From positions 1 through 9,512 of the forward strand of contig NZ_CAMIOH010000116.1 of assembly GCF_946221145.1 (NCBI RefSeq): DNA of 9,512 nt, written 5' to 3'. Shown in pieces: positions 1 through 5,590 of the stretch. The translations under genes were made by a program, and so were the position numbers. The number at the start of each line of letters is the position of its first letter. Position 1 is the first letter of the stretch. The notes beneath the pieces are model-generated. The model searched no databases. It was given only the letters and a program-made list of their open reading frames with translations, and was not told where the DNA came from. This DNA comes from an uncultured Paracoccus sp. (lineage in GTDB: Bacteria > Pseudomonadota > Alphaproteobacteria > Rhodobacterales > Rhodobacteraceae).

Positions 1-49
1 AAATCCGCCGCCGCAAGGCATGTCGGTTCGAGTCCGACCTCGGGTACCA
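1..49 (+). tRNA. tRNA-Leu (probably UAA), 3' part, cut by the window edge
   Basis: The T arm is intact: stem GTCGG (22-26), loop TTCGAGT (27-33), stem CCGAC (34-38). It is followed by a 7-nt acceptor strand CTCGGGT (39-45), discriminator A and an encoded CCA (47-49). Before the T arm, GCC-GCAA-GGC (10-19) forms the long variable arm of a class II tRNA. The first bases, AAATCC, fit the 3' side of a Leu(UAA) anticodon arm, as in ATTTAAAATCC, and the acceptor strand ending GGGT-ACCA matches the usual G1-U72 of bacterial tRNA-Leu(UAA). The anticodon itself lies outside the window, so the isoacceptor is inferred. A tRNA-Ser is less likely given the acceptor strand. Confidence 0.85.
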
Positions 50-91
50 GCCTTTTCCAGCATCCCACGTGACAAAACCCGATGGGGACAA

Positions 92-109
92 GGGCCGCTT
101 GCGCGGCCC
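92..109 (-). terminator. GC-rich hairpin between tRNA-Leu and terC
   Basis: GGGCCGC (92-98) and GCGGCCC (103-109) form a perfect 7-bp stem with a 4-nt loop. It starts 8 bp beyond the terC stop codon and 43 bp after the tRNA CCA end. On the minus strand no immediate U-run follows, but a four-T run appears further on (AAAA at 74-77 of the plus strand). It probably ends terC transcription and could also stop tRNA read-through. Confidence 0.45.
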
Positions 110-116
110 CGTCATC

Positions 117-863
117 TTAGTGCGTCTTGCCTTCCTTGCGCAGCCGCGCGTTTCGCGCCCACATGTTCAGCGCCTCGACCAGGGCCGAGAAGGCCATCGC
201 GGCATAGACATAGCCTTTGGGCACGTCGACCCCGAAGCCTTCGGCGATCAGCGTGGTACCGATCAGCAGCAGGAAGGACAGCGCGAGGATCACGATTGTC
301 GGGTTCTTGCCGATGAAATTGGCCAGCGGGTTCGCGGCCAGCAGCATCACCGTCACCGCGACCACCACCGCGACCACCATGATCTCGATATGCGGCGTCA
401 TGCCCACGGCGGTAATGATGCTGTCGATCGAGAACACCAGATCCAGAATCAGGATCTGCGTGACGACGCCGCCAAACGTCACCGTGGCGGTGCTGGCGAT
501 GGTGTCCTCGGGATCGGACGGATCGACGTGGTGATGGATTTCCTTGGTGGCCTTCCAGACCAGGAACAGACCGCCCGCGATCAGGATCATGTCCTTCCAG
601 GAAAATTCGTTGCCCAGAATGGTCACGACGGGTTCGGTCAATTGCACGATCCAGGCAACCGTCGCCAGCAGACCCAGCCGCATCACCAGTGCAAGGCTGA
701 TGCCGATCCGGCGGGCACGTTCGCGCTGTCCCTCGGGCAGCTTGTTCGAAAGGATCGAGATGAACAGCAGATTGTCGATCCCCAGCACGATCTCCATCAC
801 CATAAGGGTGGCGAGCGCAATCCAGGCCTCGGGCTGCTGGATAAGGGCGGCAATGTCCTGCAT
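117..863 (-). CDS. TerC/Alx family integral membrane protein, probable metal (Mn) exporter
   Basis: This is a 248-residue polytopic inner-membrane protein. Both TerC hallmark motifs are present, each a helix carrying acidic residues: EIVLGIDNL near residue 24 and DLVFSIDSI near residue 142. Strongly hydrophobic segments fill most of the rest, with a His-rich cytoplasmic-type loop (KEIHHHVDPSD) in the middle. TerC-family members such as E. coli Alx and Bacillus MeeF/MeeY are linked to manganese export or metallation of secreted enzymes, and older names refer to tellurite resistance. The length is close to that of single-domain family members (YgdQ/YoaE N-terminal type, without CBS domains). 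AGGA lies about 9 nt before the ATG. The gene is divergent from the peroxiredoxin gene, which suggests a shared stress role. I looked for a yybP-ykoY manganese riboswitch upstream and did not find its conserved core. The exact substrate cannot be told from sequence. Confidence 0.9.
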   Translation of the reverse strand: MQDIAALIQQPEAWIALATLMVMEIVLGIDNLLFISILSNKLPEGQRERARRIGISLALVMRLGLLATVAWIVQLTEPVVTILGNEFSWKDMILIAGGLFLVWKATKEIHHHVDPSDPEDTIASTATVTFGGVVTQILILDLVFSIDSIITAVGMTPHIEIMVVAVVVAVTVMLLAANPLANFIGKNPTIVILALSFLLLIGTTLIAEGFGVDVPKGYVYAAMAFSALVEALNMWARNARLRKEGKTH

Positions 864-1033
864 GGGCAGATTCCTGATAAGTTGGCGTTGCTGAGCAAGA
901 CCGCAAAAGGCGTTTCGGTTCCACCGATTCTGCCGCGCGGCGTTGTCTTTGCCGCGCTGCGGCGATAAGTTTGCAGGATGGGGGGAAAGACGACGCGGGA
1001 CCGATCCCGCGTCCAGGATGACAGGAGCTTAGG
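864..1033. promoter_or_regulatory. Divergent terC / peroxiredoxin control region with dyad and direct repeats
   Basis: This 170-bp region contains several elements. A perfect 9-bp inverted repeat, GACGCGGGA (992-1000) and TCCCGCGTC (1005-1013), is separated by CCGA and ends 20 bp before the peroxiredoxin ATG. An 11-bp direct repeat, GATAAGTTGGC (876-886) and GATAAGTTTGC (964-974), differs at one position, with starts 88 bp apart. A 7-bp hairpin, GCGCGGC (935-941) with GCCGCGC (951-957), could form in a terC leader. The first direct-repeat copy ends upstream of terC just before its ribosome binding site. I could not fix -10/-35 boxes for either gene with confidence. Confidence 0.45.
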
Positions 1034-1582
1034 ATGAAAGCCCAAGACAAGCTGCCCCTCGTGACCTTTCGCACCCGCGTGCGCGACGACGCCGTCGGCG
1101 GATCGAACCCGTATCGCTGGCAGGACATGACGACCGACGATTATTTCGCCGGCAAGCGCGTTGTGCTGTTCTCTCTGCCGGGCGCCTTCACGCCGACCTG
1201 CTCGACCTATCAGCTGCCGGGCTTCGAAAAGGCCTTCGCCCAGATGCAGGCCTGCGGGATCGACGCGATCTATTGCATGTCCGTCAACGACAGCTTCGTG
1301 ATGAACCAGTGGGCCAAGGCGCAGGGCTTGCAGAACGTGACGGTGATCCCCGACGGATCGGCCGAGTTCACCGCCAAGGTCGGGATGCTGGTGCGCAAGG
1401 ACAACCTGGGCTTCGGTGCCCGGTCCTGGCGCTATGCTGCCATCGTCAACGACGGCGTGGTGGAAGCCTGGTTCGAGGAACCCGGCCGCTGCGACGACTG
1501 CGCCGAGGATCCCTATGGCGCCACCTCGCCGGAATCGGTGCTGGAGTGGTTGCAGACCGCGAAGGTCGCCGAGACGGCCTGA
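1034..1582 (+). CDS. Prx5-type peroxiredoxin (AhpC/TSA, redoxin family)
   Basis: This 182-residue thiol peroxidase should reduce H2O2 and organic hydroperoxides in the cytoplasm. The active-site loop PGAFTPTCS places the peroxidatic cysteine at C56, with T53 completing the PxxxTxxC motif and a candidate catalytic arginine at R130 (FGARSWRYA). Further cysteines are C74, C81, C153 and C156. The last two form a CDDC pair near the C terminus that could supply resolving or redox-relay thiols, which is inference. No glutaredoxin domain is fused, unlike the hybrid Prx5-Grx proteins, so reduction by separate glutaredoxin or thioredoxin is likely. The ATG is preceded by AGGAG (1023-1027) at 6-nt spacing, and a perfect inverted repeat lies just upstream. 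It is divergent from terC and followed by a terminator-like hairpin, so it is probably monocistronic. Confidence 0.93.
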   Translation: MKAQDKLPLVTFRTRVRDDAVGGSNPYRWQDMTTDDYFAGKRVVLFSLPGAFTPTCSTYQLPGFEKAFAQMQACGIDAIYCMSVNDSFVMNQWAKAQGLQNVTVIPDGSAEFTAKVGMLVRKDNLGFGARSWRYAAIVNDGVVEAWFEEPGRCDDCAEDPYGATSPESVLEWLQTAKVAETA

Positions 1583-1591
1583 GGATTTCGG

Positions 1592-1618
1592 AAGGGCCGT
1601 CCAAGGGGGTGGCCTTTT
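1592..1618 (+). terminator. Probable terminator of the peroxiredoxin gene
   Basis: AAGGGCC (1592-1598) pairs with GGCCTTT (1611-1617), including one G-U pair, around a 12-nt loop. The stem runs into a short T tract (1615-1618). It begins 9 bp after the stop codon, between two convergent genes. Confidence 0.5.
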
Positions 1619-1654
1619 CCTTGGCAGCGGTCGCGATGCGGCGGACGCGGATCG

Positions 1655-2227
1655 TCACCCGATCCCGACATCCCCCAGCCACGCCCGCGCCAGGACGGCA
1701 TCCTGATTGCCATCTGCCCATCCATGCCCCGTATCAAGGATATGGAGCGTGACCCCTGCCCCCGCAGTATCGAACTGCCCGGCGAGGCGGGCTGCATCCC
1801 CGGTCCTGCGCCGCGTGTCATGTCGGCCGGCAAGGATCAGGATCGGTTTCCCGACCATCGGCGGGAAGATAAACTCCTCGGCCAGGGGTTCCGGCCGCAA
1901 AAGGATCGCGCCCGCCCATCTGTCGGGACAGACGGACAGCATGGCTTCAGCGAAGATCGCGCCGCTGGAATATCCGACAAGGACAATCCGTTCGCCCAAG
2001 GGGGGCAGCAGCGGGGCGTTCCGGGACAACCACTGCCGTGCCTCCGTGACGACCTGGGCCACGGGGATGCTGCGGTCGGGACGACGGCGGAAGAAGGTGT
2101 AGCCGTCACCGTCGGCGAAATCGCCCAAAGGCGCAACGATTGGGCACGACGGCGCAACGTACTGCGCAAATGCGATCAGGTCTGTGTCGTCCCGGCCAGA
2201 GCCGTGAAACGCAAGAAGCGTCAGCAT
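1655..2227 (-). CDS. Small alpha/beta hydrolase (phospholipase/carboxylesterase-like)
   Basis: This 190-residue serine hydrolase resembles the phospholipase/carboxylesterase group (YpfH/MhqD type). Counting from this ATG, the oxyanion-type HGSG is at residues 8-11, the nucleophile elbow GYSSG gives S87, the acid is D137 (AGRHDT), and the histidine is H168 (DTGHGW). No signal peptide is seen, so it is presumably cytosolic. The substrate is unknown; relatives hydrolyse small esters or act in quinone and electrophile detoxification. The gene lies 75 bp downstream of oxyR on the same strand, so co-transcription is plausible. The start is uncertain: this ATG begins directly before the first core strand and gives the normal family N terminus, but its AGAGGG sits almost against the codon. 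A GTG at 2275 would add 16 residues and has no clear ribosome binding site. Confidence 0.8.
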   Translation of the reverse strand: MLTLLAFHGSGRDDTDLIAFAQYVAPSCPIVAPLGDFADGDGYTFFRRRPDRSIPVAQVVTEARQWLSRNAPLLPPLGERIVLVGYSSGAIFAEAMLSVCPDRWAGAILLRPEPLAEEFIFPPMVGKPILILAGRHDTRRRTGDAARLAGQFDTAGAGVTLHILDTGHGWADGNQDAVLARAWLGDVGIG

Positions 2228-2302
2228 CCCTCTGCCCGGTGGTCGAGGGCAGCAGTACCGCAGTCCTTTTGCCACGTCAGTGACCGCAATGGCCCATCCC
2301 CC

Positions 2303-3214
2303 TCAACACCCCGCCGCCATCACCCTTTCCCCCGCCTCTGCCAGGACCCGTGCCAGATCGTCGAACCAGCCCCCTGCCGGAGTGGTGGCGCGGCGCAGCA
2401 GCAGGACTTCACGGCTGGGTTGCGGGTCGGGAAAGGGCACGACGGCAAGGCCGGGGGCTGCGGCGCATTCCTGGCGGACCGCAAGCTGGGGCAGGAAGGT
2501 CAGCCCCATCCCCTGCGCCGCCAGCCGGCACAGCGTCGACAGCGACGCTGCGCCCAGATCCAGCCGGGCGCCGCGCCGATGCAACCCGCAGACCTCGAGC
2601 GCCTGATCGCCAAGGCAATGCCCCTCGTCCAGCAGCAGCAGCTGGCCCGGATCCAGGTCGCGCGGTTCGGGGCGCGACCGGTCCAGACGGGCAATGCGAT
2701 CCTGGCTGCCTGCCAGCAGGAAAGGGTCGGTGAACAGCGGCACCCCGACCAGGTCGCCGGTCTCGGGCGGGGTGGCGACCACCGCCACGTCCAGCCGCCC
2801 CTGGGCCAGTTCCTCGACCAGGCGGTCGGTCTGCGCCTCGCGCAGATGCAGGTCGCGGCTGAGATCGCGGGCGCGCAGGATCGGCAGCGCCTGGGGCAGA
2901 AGATAGGGCGCGACGGTCGGGATCATGCCCAGCATCAGCCGCCCGCCCTGCCCCGGCTGGCGCATCGCCTGTTCCAGCCCCGCCATTGCGGCCATCACCT
3001 GGCGGGCATGGCTTTCCAGGGCGCGGCCCTGCGGGGTCAGCACGACACCGGACGGGGTGCGTTCGACGACCGGGCTGCCGATGTCATCTTCCAGCGTGCG
3101 AATCTGCATCGACAGGGCGGGCTGGGTCACATGCATCATCTCGGCCGCACGGGTGAAATGGCCCTGCTGCGCCAGGGCCAGGAAATAGCGCAACTGGCGC
3201 AGGGTGATGTTCAT
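2303..3214 (-). CDS. oxyR: OxyR, LysR-family peroxide-sensing transcription regulator
   Basis: This 303-residue LysR-type regulator has an N-terminal winged helix-turn-helix at about residues 3-62 (LRQLRYFLALAQQGHFTRAA followed by TQPALSMQI) and a two-lobe regulatory domain from about residue 92. The OxyR signature is clear. IPTVAPYLLP opens the regulatory domain, and GHCLGDQALEVC places C200 and C209 exactly where E. coli OxyR has its sensing and resolving cysteines (C199, C208). H2O2 is therefore expected to form a C200-C209 disulfide and switch DNA binding. The residue two after C200 is Gly where E. coli has Arg, and an extra cysteine (C229) follows. The ATG has AAGGG at 6-nt spacing, next to palindromes in the oxyR-katA spacer, so autoregulation is likely. 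Its divergent neighbour is katA, the classic target, and a hydrolase gene follows on the same strand. Confidence 0.95.
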   Translation of the reverse strand: MNITLRQLRYFLALAQQGHFTRAAEMMHVTQPALSMQIRTLEDDIGSPVVERTPSGVVLTPQGRALESHARQVMAAMAGLEQAMRQPGQGGRLMLGMIPTVAPYLLPQALPILRARDLSRDLHLREAQTDRLVEELAQGRLDVAVVATPPETGDLVGVPLFTDPFLLAGSQDRIARLDRSRPEPRDLDPGQLLLLDEGHCLGDQALEVCGLHRRGARLDLGAASLSTLCRLAAQGMGLTFLPQLAVRQECAAAPGLAVVPFPDPQPSREVLLLRRATTPAGGWFDDLARVLAEAGERVMAAGC

Positions 3215-3306
3215 CAGAAACCCTTATTGCCGCAATTGGTTTAACCGATTTCAATTTATCCTGCGGCCATGCGACAAACAAGCGAACCACATCAAGGAGA
3301 TGGGAT
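3215..3306. promoter_or_regulatory. oxyR-katA divergent promoter with phased palindromes, likely OxyR sites
   Basis: ATTGCCGCAAT (3226-3236) is a perfect 5-1-5 palindrome centred on 3231. ATTGGTTTAACCGAT (3235-3249) is a near-perfect 7-1-7 palindrome centred on 3242. GATTTCAATTTATC (3247-3260) is a weak dyad centred near 3253.5. The centres are 11 to 11.5 bp apart, about one helical turn, as expected for an OxyR tetramer contacting successive grooves. The sites sit between the oxyR ribosome binding site and the likely katA promoter. The segment is AT-richer than its surroundings. OxyR binding is inference; no exact match to the E. coli ATAG-type element is claimed. Confidence 0.6.
3294..3301 (+). 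promoter_or_regulatory. katA ribosome binding site
   Basis: AAGGAGAT is a near-consensus Shine-Dalgarno sequence, with the AGGAG core 7 nt before the ATG at 3307. It fixes the catalase start and is the strongest translation signal in the window, fitting a highly inducible enzyme. Confidence 0.8.
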
Positions 3307-4791
3307 ATGAGCCAGGACACCCCCCGCCGCCCCCAGATGACGACGACGGCAGGCGCACCGATCGCCTCGAACCAGAACACCGAGACGGCGGGCGACCGCG
3401 GTCCGGTGCTGATGCAGGATTATCAGCTGCTGGAAAAGCTGGCGCATCAGAACCGCGAGCGCATCCCGGAACGCGTCGTCCATGCCAAGGGCTGGGGCGC
3501 CTTCGGCACCTTCACGGTGACCCATGACATCACCCGCTACAGCTGCGCCTCGATCTTTGGCGCGGTCGGCAAGGCCACCCCGATGCTGGCACGGTTTTCA
3601 ACCGTTGCCGGGGAAATGGGCGCCGCCGATCACGAACGCGACGTTCGCGGATTCGCGCTGAAGTTCTATACCGATGAGGGCAACTGGGATCTGGTGGGCA
3701 ACAACACGCCCGTGTTCTTCGTCCGCGACCCGCTGAAATTCCCGGACTTCATCCACACACAGAAACGCCACCCGCGCACCAACCTGCGCAGCGCGACCGC
3801 GATGTGGGATTTCTGGGGCCAGGTGCCCGAATCGCTGCATCAGGTGACGATCCTGATGTCGGATCGCGGCCTGCCGCAGGATCCGACCTTCATGGACGGT
3901 TTCGGCAGCCATACCTACTCCTTCTGGAACAAGGACGGCGAACGCTTCTGGGTCAAGTTCCACTTCAAGACCCAGCAGGGCCACCGCTACTATACCAACG
4001 GCGAAGCGGCCGAAATCATCGGCCACAGCCGCGAAGGCTATCAAGAGGCGCTGTTCGGCAAGATCGAGCGGGGCGAATTCCCCCGCTGGACCCTGTTCGT
4101 GCAGATCATGCCGGAACTGGATGCCGACAAGACGCCCTATGATCCCTTCGATCTGACCAAGGTCTGGCCGCATGGCGATTACCCGCTGATCGAGGTGGGC
4201 GAATTCGAACTGAACCGCAACGCCGACAACTATTTCGCGCAGATCGAACAGGCGGCCTTCAGCCCGTCGAACAAGGTGCGCGGCATCGGCTACAGCCCCG
4301 ACAAGATGCTGCAGGCCCGCGTGTTCAGCTATGCCGACGCGCATCGCTATCGCCTGGGCACGCATTATGAACATCTGCCGGTGAACGCCCCGAAATGCCC
4401 GGTCCATCACTATCACAAGGATGGGCAGATGAACTTCTTCGGTCAGGTGACGGGCAGCACGGACGCCTATTACGAACCCAACAGCCGCGGCGGCGCGGCC
4501 GAGGATCCGTCCTTTGCCGAACCGCCGCTGCGCCTGGCCGGCATCGCCGCGCGCCAGCCGCATCGCCAGGTGATCGACGATTACGAACAGCCCCGCGCGC
4601 TGCATGACCGCGTGCTGACCGATGACGAACGGGCACGGCTTTACAAGAACCTGGCCGCCGCCATGGAGGGTGCGGACGAAGACGTGGTCGAGCGCGCGCT
4701 TGTGCATTTCGACCGGATCAGCCCGGCCTATGGCGCAGGCATCCGGGCGGCACGGGCGGAAAAGGCAAGGCACAGCCACGCCGCCGAATAA
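3307..4791 (+). CDS. katA: Catalase, small-subunit haem type (clade 3)
   Basis: This 494-residue monofunctional catalase dismutates H2O2 to water and oxygen. Catalytic H59 lies in ERVVHAKGWGAFG and distal N132 in LVGNNTPVFFVRD. The proximal haem ligand is Y342, with R338, in ARVFSYADAHRYRLG. The length is typical of the ~55-kDa small-subunit clade, and there is no C-terminal flavodoxin-like domain as in large-subunit KatE/HPII. No signal peptide precedes the core, so it is cytoplasmic; the first 30 residues are a polar arm used in tetramer threading in this family. A consensus ribosome binding site precedes the ATG and a strong intrinsic terminator lies 46 bp past the stop, so the gene looks monocistronic. 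The divergent oxyR and the phased palindromes between them imply peroxide induction through OxyR. The symbol follows convention for OxyR-linked catalases. Confidence 0.96.
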   Translation: MSQDTPRRPQMTTTAGAPIASNQNTETAGDRGPVLMQDYQLLEKLAHQNRERIPERVVHAKGWGAFGTFTVTHDITRYSCASIFGAVGKATPMLARFSTVAGEMGAADHERDVRGFALKFYTDEGNWDLVGNNTPVFFVRDPLKFPDFIHTQKRHPRTNLRSATAMWDFWGQVPESLHQVTILMSDRGLPQDPTFMDGFGSHTYSFWNKDGERFWVKFHFKTQQGHRYYTNGEAAEIIGHSREGYQEALFGKIERGEFPRWTLFVQIMPELDADKTPYDPFDLTKVWPHGDYPLIEVGEFELNRNADNYFAQIEQAAFSPSNKVRGIGYSPDKMLQARVFSYADAHRYRLGTHYEHLPVNAPKCPVHHYHKDGQMNFFGQVTGSTDAYYEPNSRGGAAEDPSFAEPPLRLAGIAARQPHRQVIDDYEQPRALHDRVLTDDERARLYKNLAAAMEGADEDVVERALVHFDRISPAYGAGIRAARAEKARHSHAAE

Positions 4792-4837
4792 GCGTTCCGT
4801 GGTGACATGTCCCGCCCCCTTGGGACAGGCGACAACG

Positions 4838-4868
4838 GGCCCGCCGGAGATCATCCGGTGGGCCTTTT
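4838..4868 (+). terminator. Rho-independent terminator of katA
   Basis: An 11-bp stem, GGCCCGCCGGA (4838-4848) with TCCGGTGGGCC (4854-4864), contains one G-U pair and a 5-nt loop. It is followed directly by TTTT (4865-4868). It starts 46 bp after the katA stop codon and is in the right orientation for katA only. Confidence 0.88.
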
Positions 4869-4974
4869 ATCAGACATCGCTTCAAGGGTTGATCTGTCGC
4901 AACGCCGCAAATGCCTTGGGGACGGTGAAATTTCCGCTTCAGAGATAACGGCAGATCGGCGAAGGGGCGCGGTC

Positions 4975-5070
4975 ATGGCGCAAGGCTTGCGGATCACGGC
5001 CGTGCCAAGGCGGACTGCCTTGCCACGTCACCCTCACCGGTCGTCAGCAAAGCGCGCGGCTAAGCGGTAA
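4975..5070 (+). CDS. Possible 31-residue basic small protein
   Basis: The ATG at 4975 is preceded by AAGGGG at 7-nt spacing, and the frame runs 31 codons to TAA. The predicted peptide is strongly basic: nine Arg or Lys residues, no acidic residue, ending in KRAAKR. I recognise no family. The same DNA holds three overlapping or adjacent palindromes, so a structured RNA or operator cluster explains it at least as well as translation. It lies alone, 107 bp past the katA terminator. Confidence 0.15.
   Translation: MAQGLRITAVPRRTALPRHPHRSSAKRAAKR
4979..5026. repeat. Cluster of three consecutive dyad symmetries
   Basis: CGCAAG-G-CTTGCG (4979-4991) and CACGGCCGTG (4995-5004) are perfect palindromes. 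GTGCCAAGGC (5002-5011) pairs with GCCTTGCCAC (5017-5026) at 9 of 10 positions around a GGACT loop. The first and third share the CAAGGC/GCCTTG word. No T-run follows on either strand, so it is not an ordinary terminator. Confidence 0.5.
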
Positions 5071-5590
5071 TCGGCTGTGGTTTCGCCCAAACGCATTCCG
5101 CCCCCGCGCCGGCCTGCGACAAGATGTCCGTGCCCCGGCCGCAAATGGCCACGACGCGCGTACCGATGACGCAACGAAAATAGCGGCGCAGCGCGCTCTG
5201 GGCGCTATTGTTGTGGGGCAAAATGGATCGCTTGGCTAAATCGTCGCCATGAGCTGAGGTGCCGCAGGCGACAGCTATGCCGTATCCTGATCCTGTGAAT
5301 GCACCGGCCTTGGCGCGGGTTTTCCCGGAGCCTCCGTCAACTCCGCGCCGACCGCGCAACTGGCAAGAATGACAACCAGACCCCGACGGTCGCAGAAGAC
5401 CGGCAGCAGCGGCATCGTTTCTCGAACCCGGTTGCGTCCATCCTGATGGCCGCACCCAGGATGTCCCTCCTGTCCGCCGGATGTGGCGGCTGGCCCGGGC
5501 TAGGTGGCCGCAGACCGCGGCCAGGTATCGGGCACCTCTATCGCCGCGCCCTGAAGGACGGAGGGTGCCATCCCGTCGGCCCGCTTTTCA

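Larger units (their letters stand above)
4869..5590. other. About 720 bp without a recognisable gene
   Basis: I recognise no protein family in any frame. The longest minus-strand frame here (5060-5455) has no ribosome binding site and low-complexity, Gly/Ser-rich composition unlike the neighbouring genes. What is present: a cluster of dyads at 4979-5026, hairpins CCGCC/GGCGG (5474-5478 with 5485-5489) and TGGCCGC/GCGGCCA (5505-5511 with 5517-5523), and locally lower GC around 5160-5290. It may be a decayed gene or hold small RNAs. It also contains the end of the DUF6456 transcript, with only a weak GACGG/CCGTC hairpin past that stop. Confidence 0.5.

Noticed and set aside
1..110. tRNA-Leu 3' end as an attachment site for an integrated element
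   Set aside because: No integrase, no second copy of the tRNA 3' end was seen in the window, and the following genes are ordinary chromosomal ones.
864..1033. yybP-ykoY manganese riboswitch in front of terC
   Set aside because: The minus strand of this spacer lacks the conserved core of that riboswitch; only simple hairpins are visible.
1724..3244. 506-codon plus-strand frame antisense to oxyR and the hydrolase
   Set aside because: Gln/Arg/His-rich low-complexity translation typical of the complement of GC-rich genes; the opposite strand encodes two clear families.
3598..4854. 418-codon minus-strand frame antisense to katA
   Set aside because: The catalase on the plus strand has all catalytic residues; the antisense frame crosses the katA terminator and has no ribosome binding site or family.
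5060..5455. 131-codon minus-strand frame past katA
   Set aside because: No ribosome binding site, Gly/Ser/Arg-rich low complexity and no family; it overlaps the palindrome cluster.
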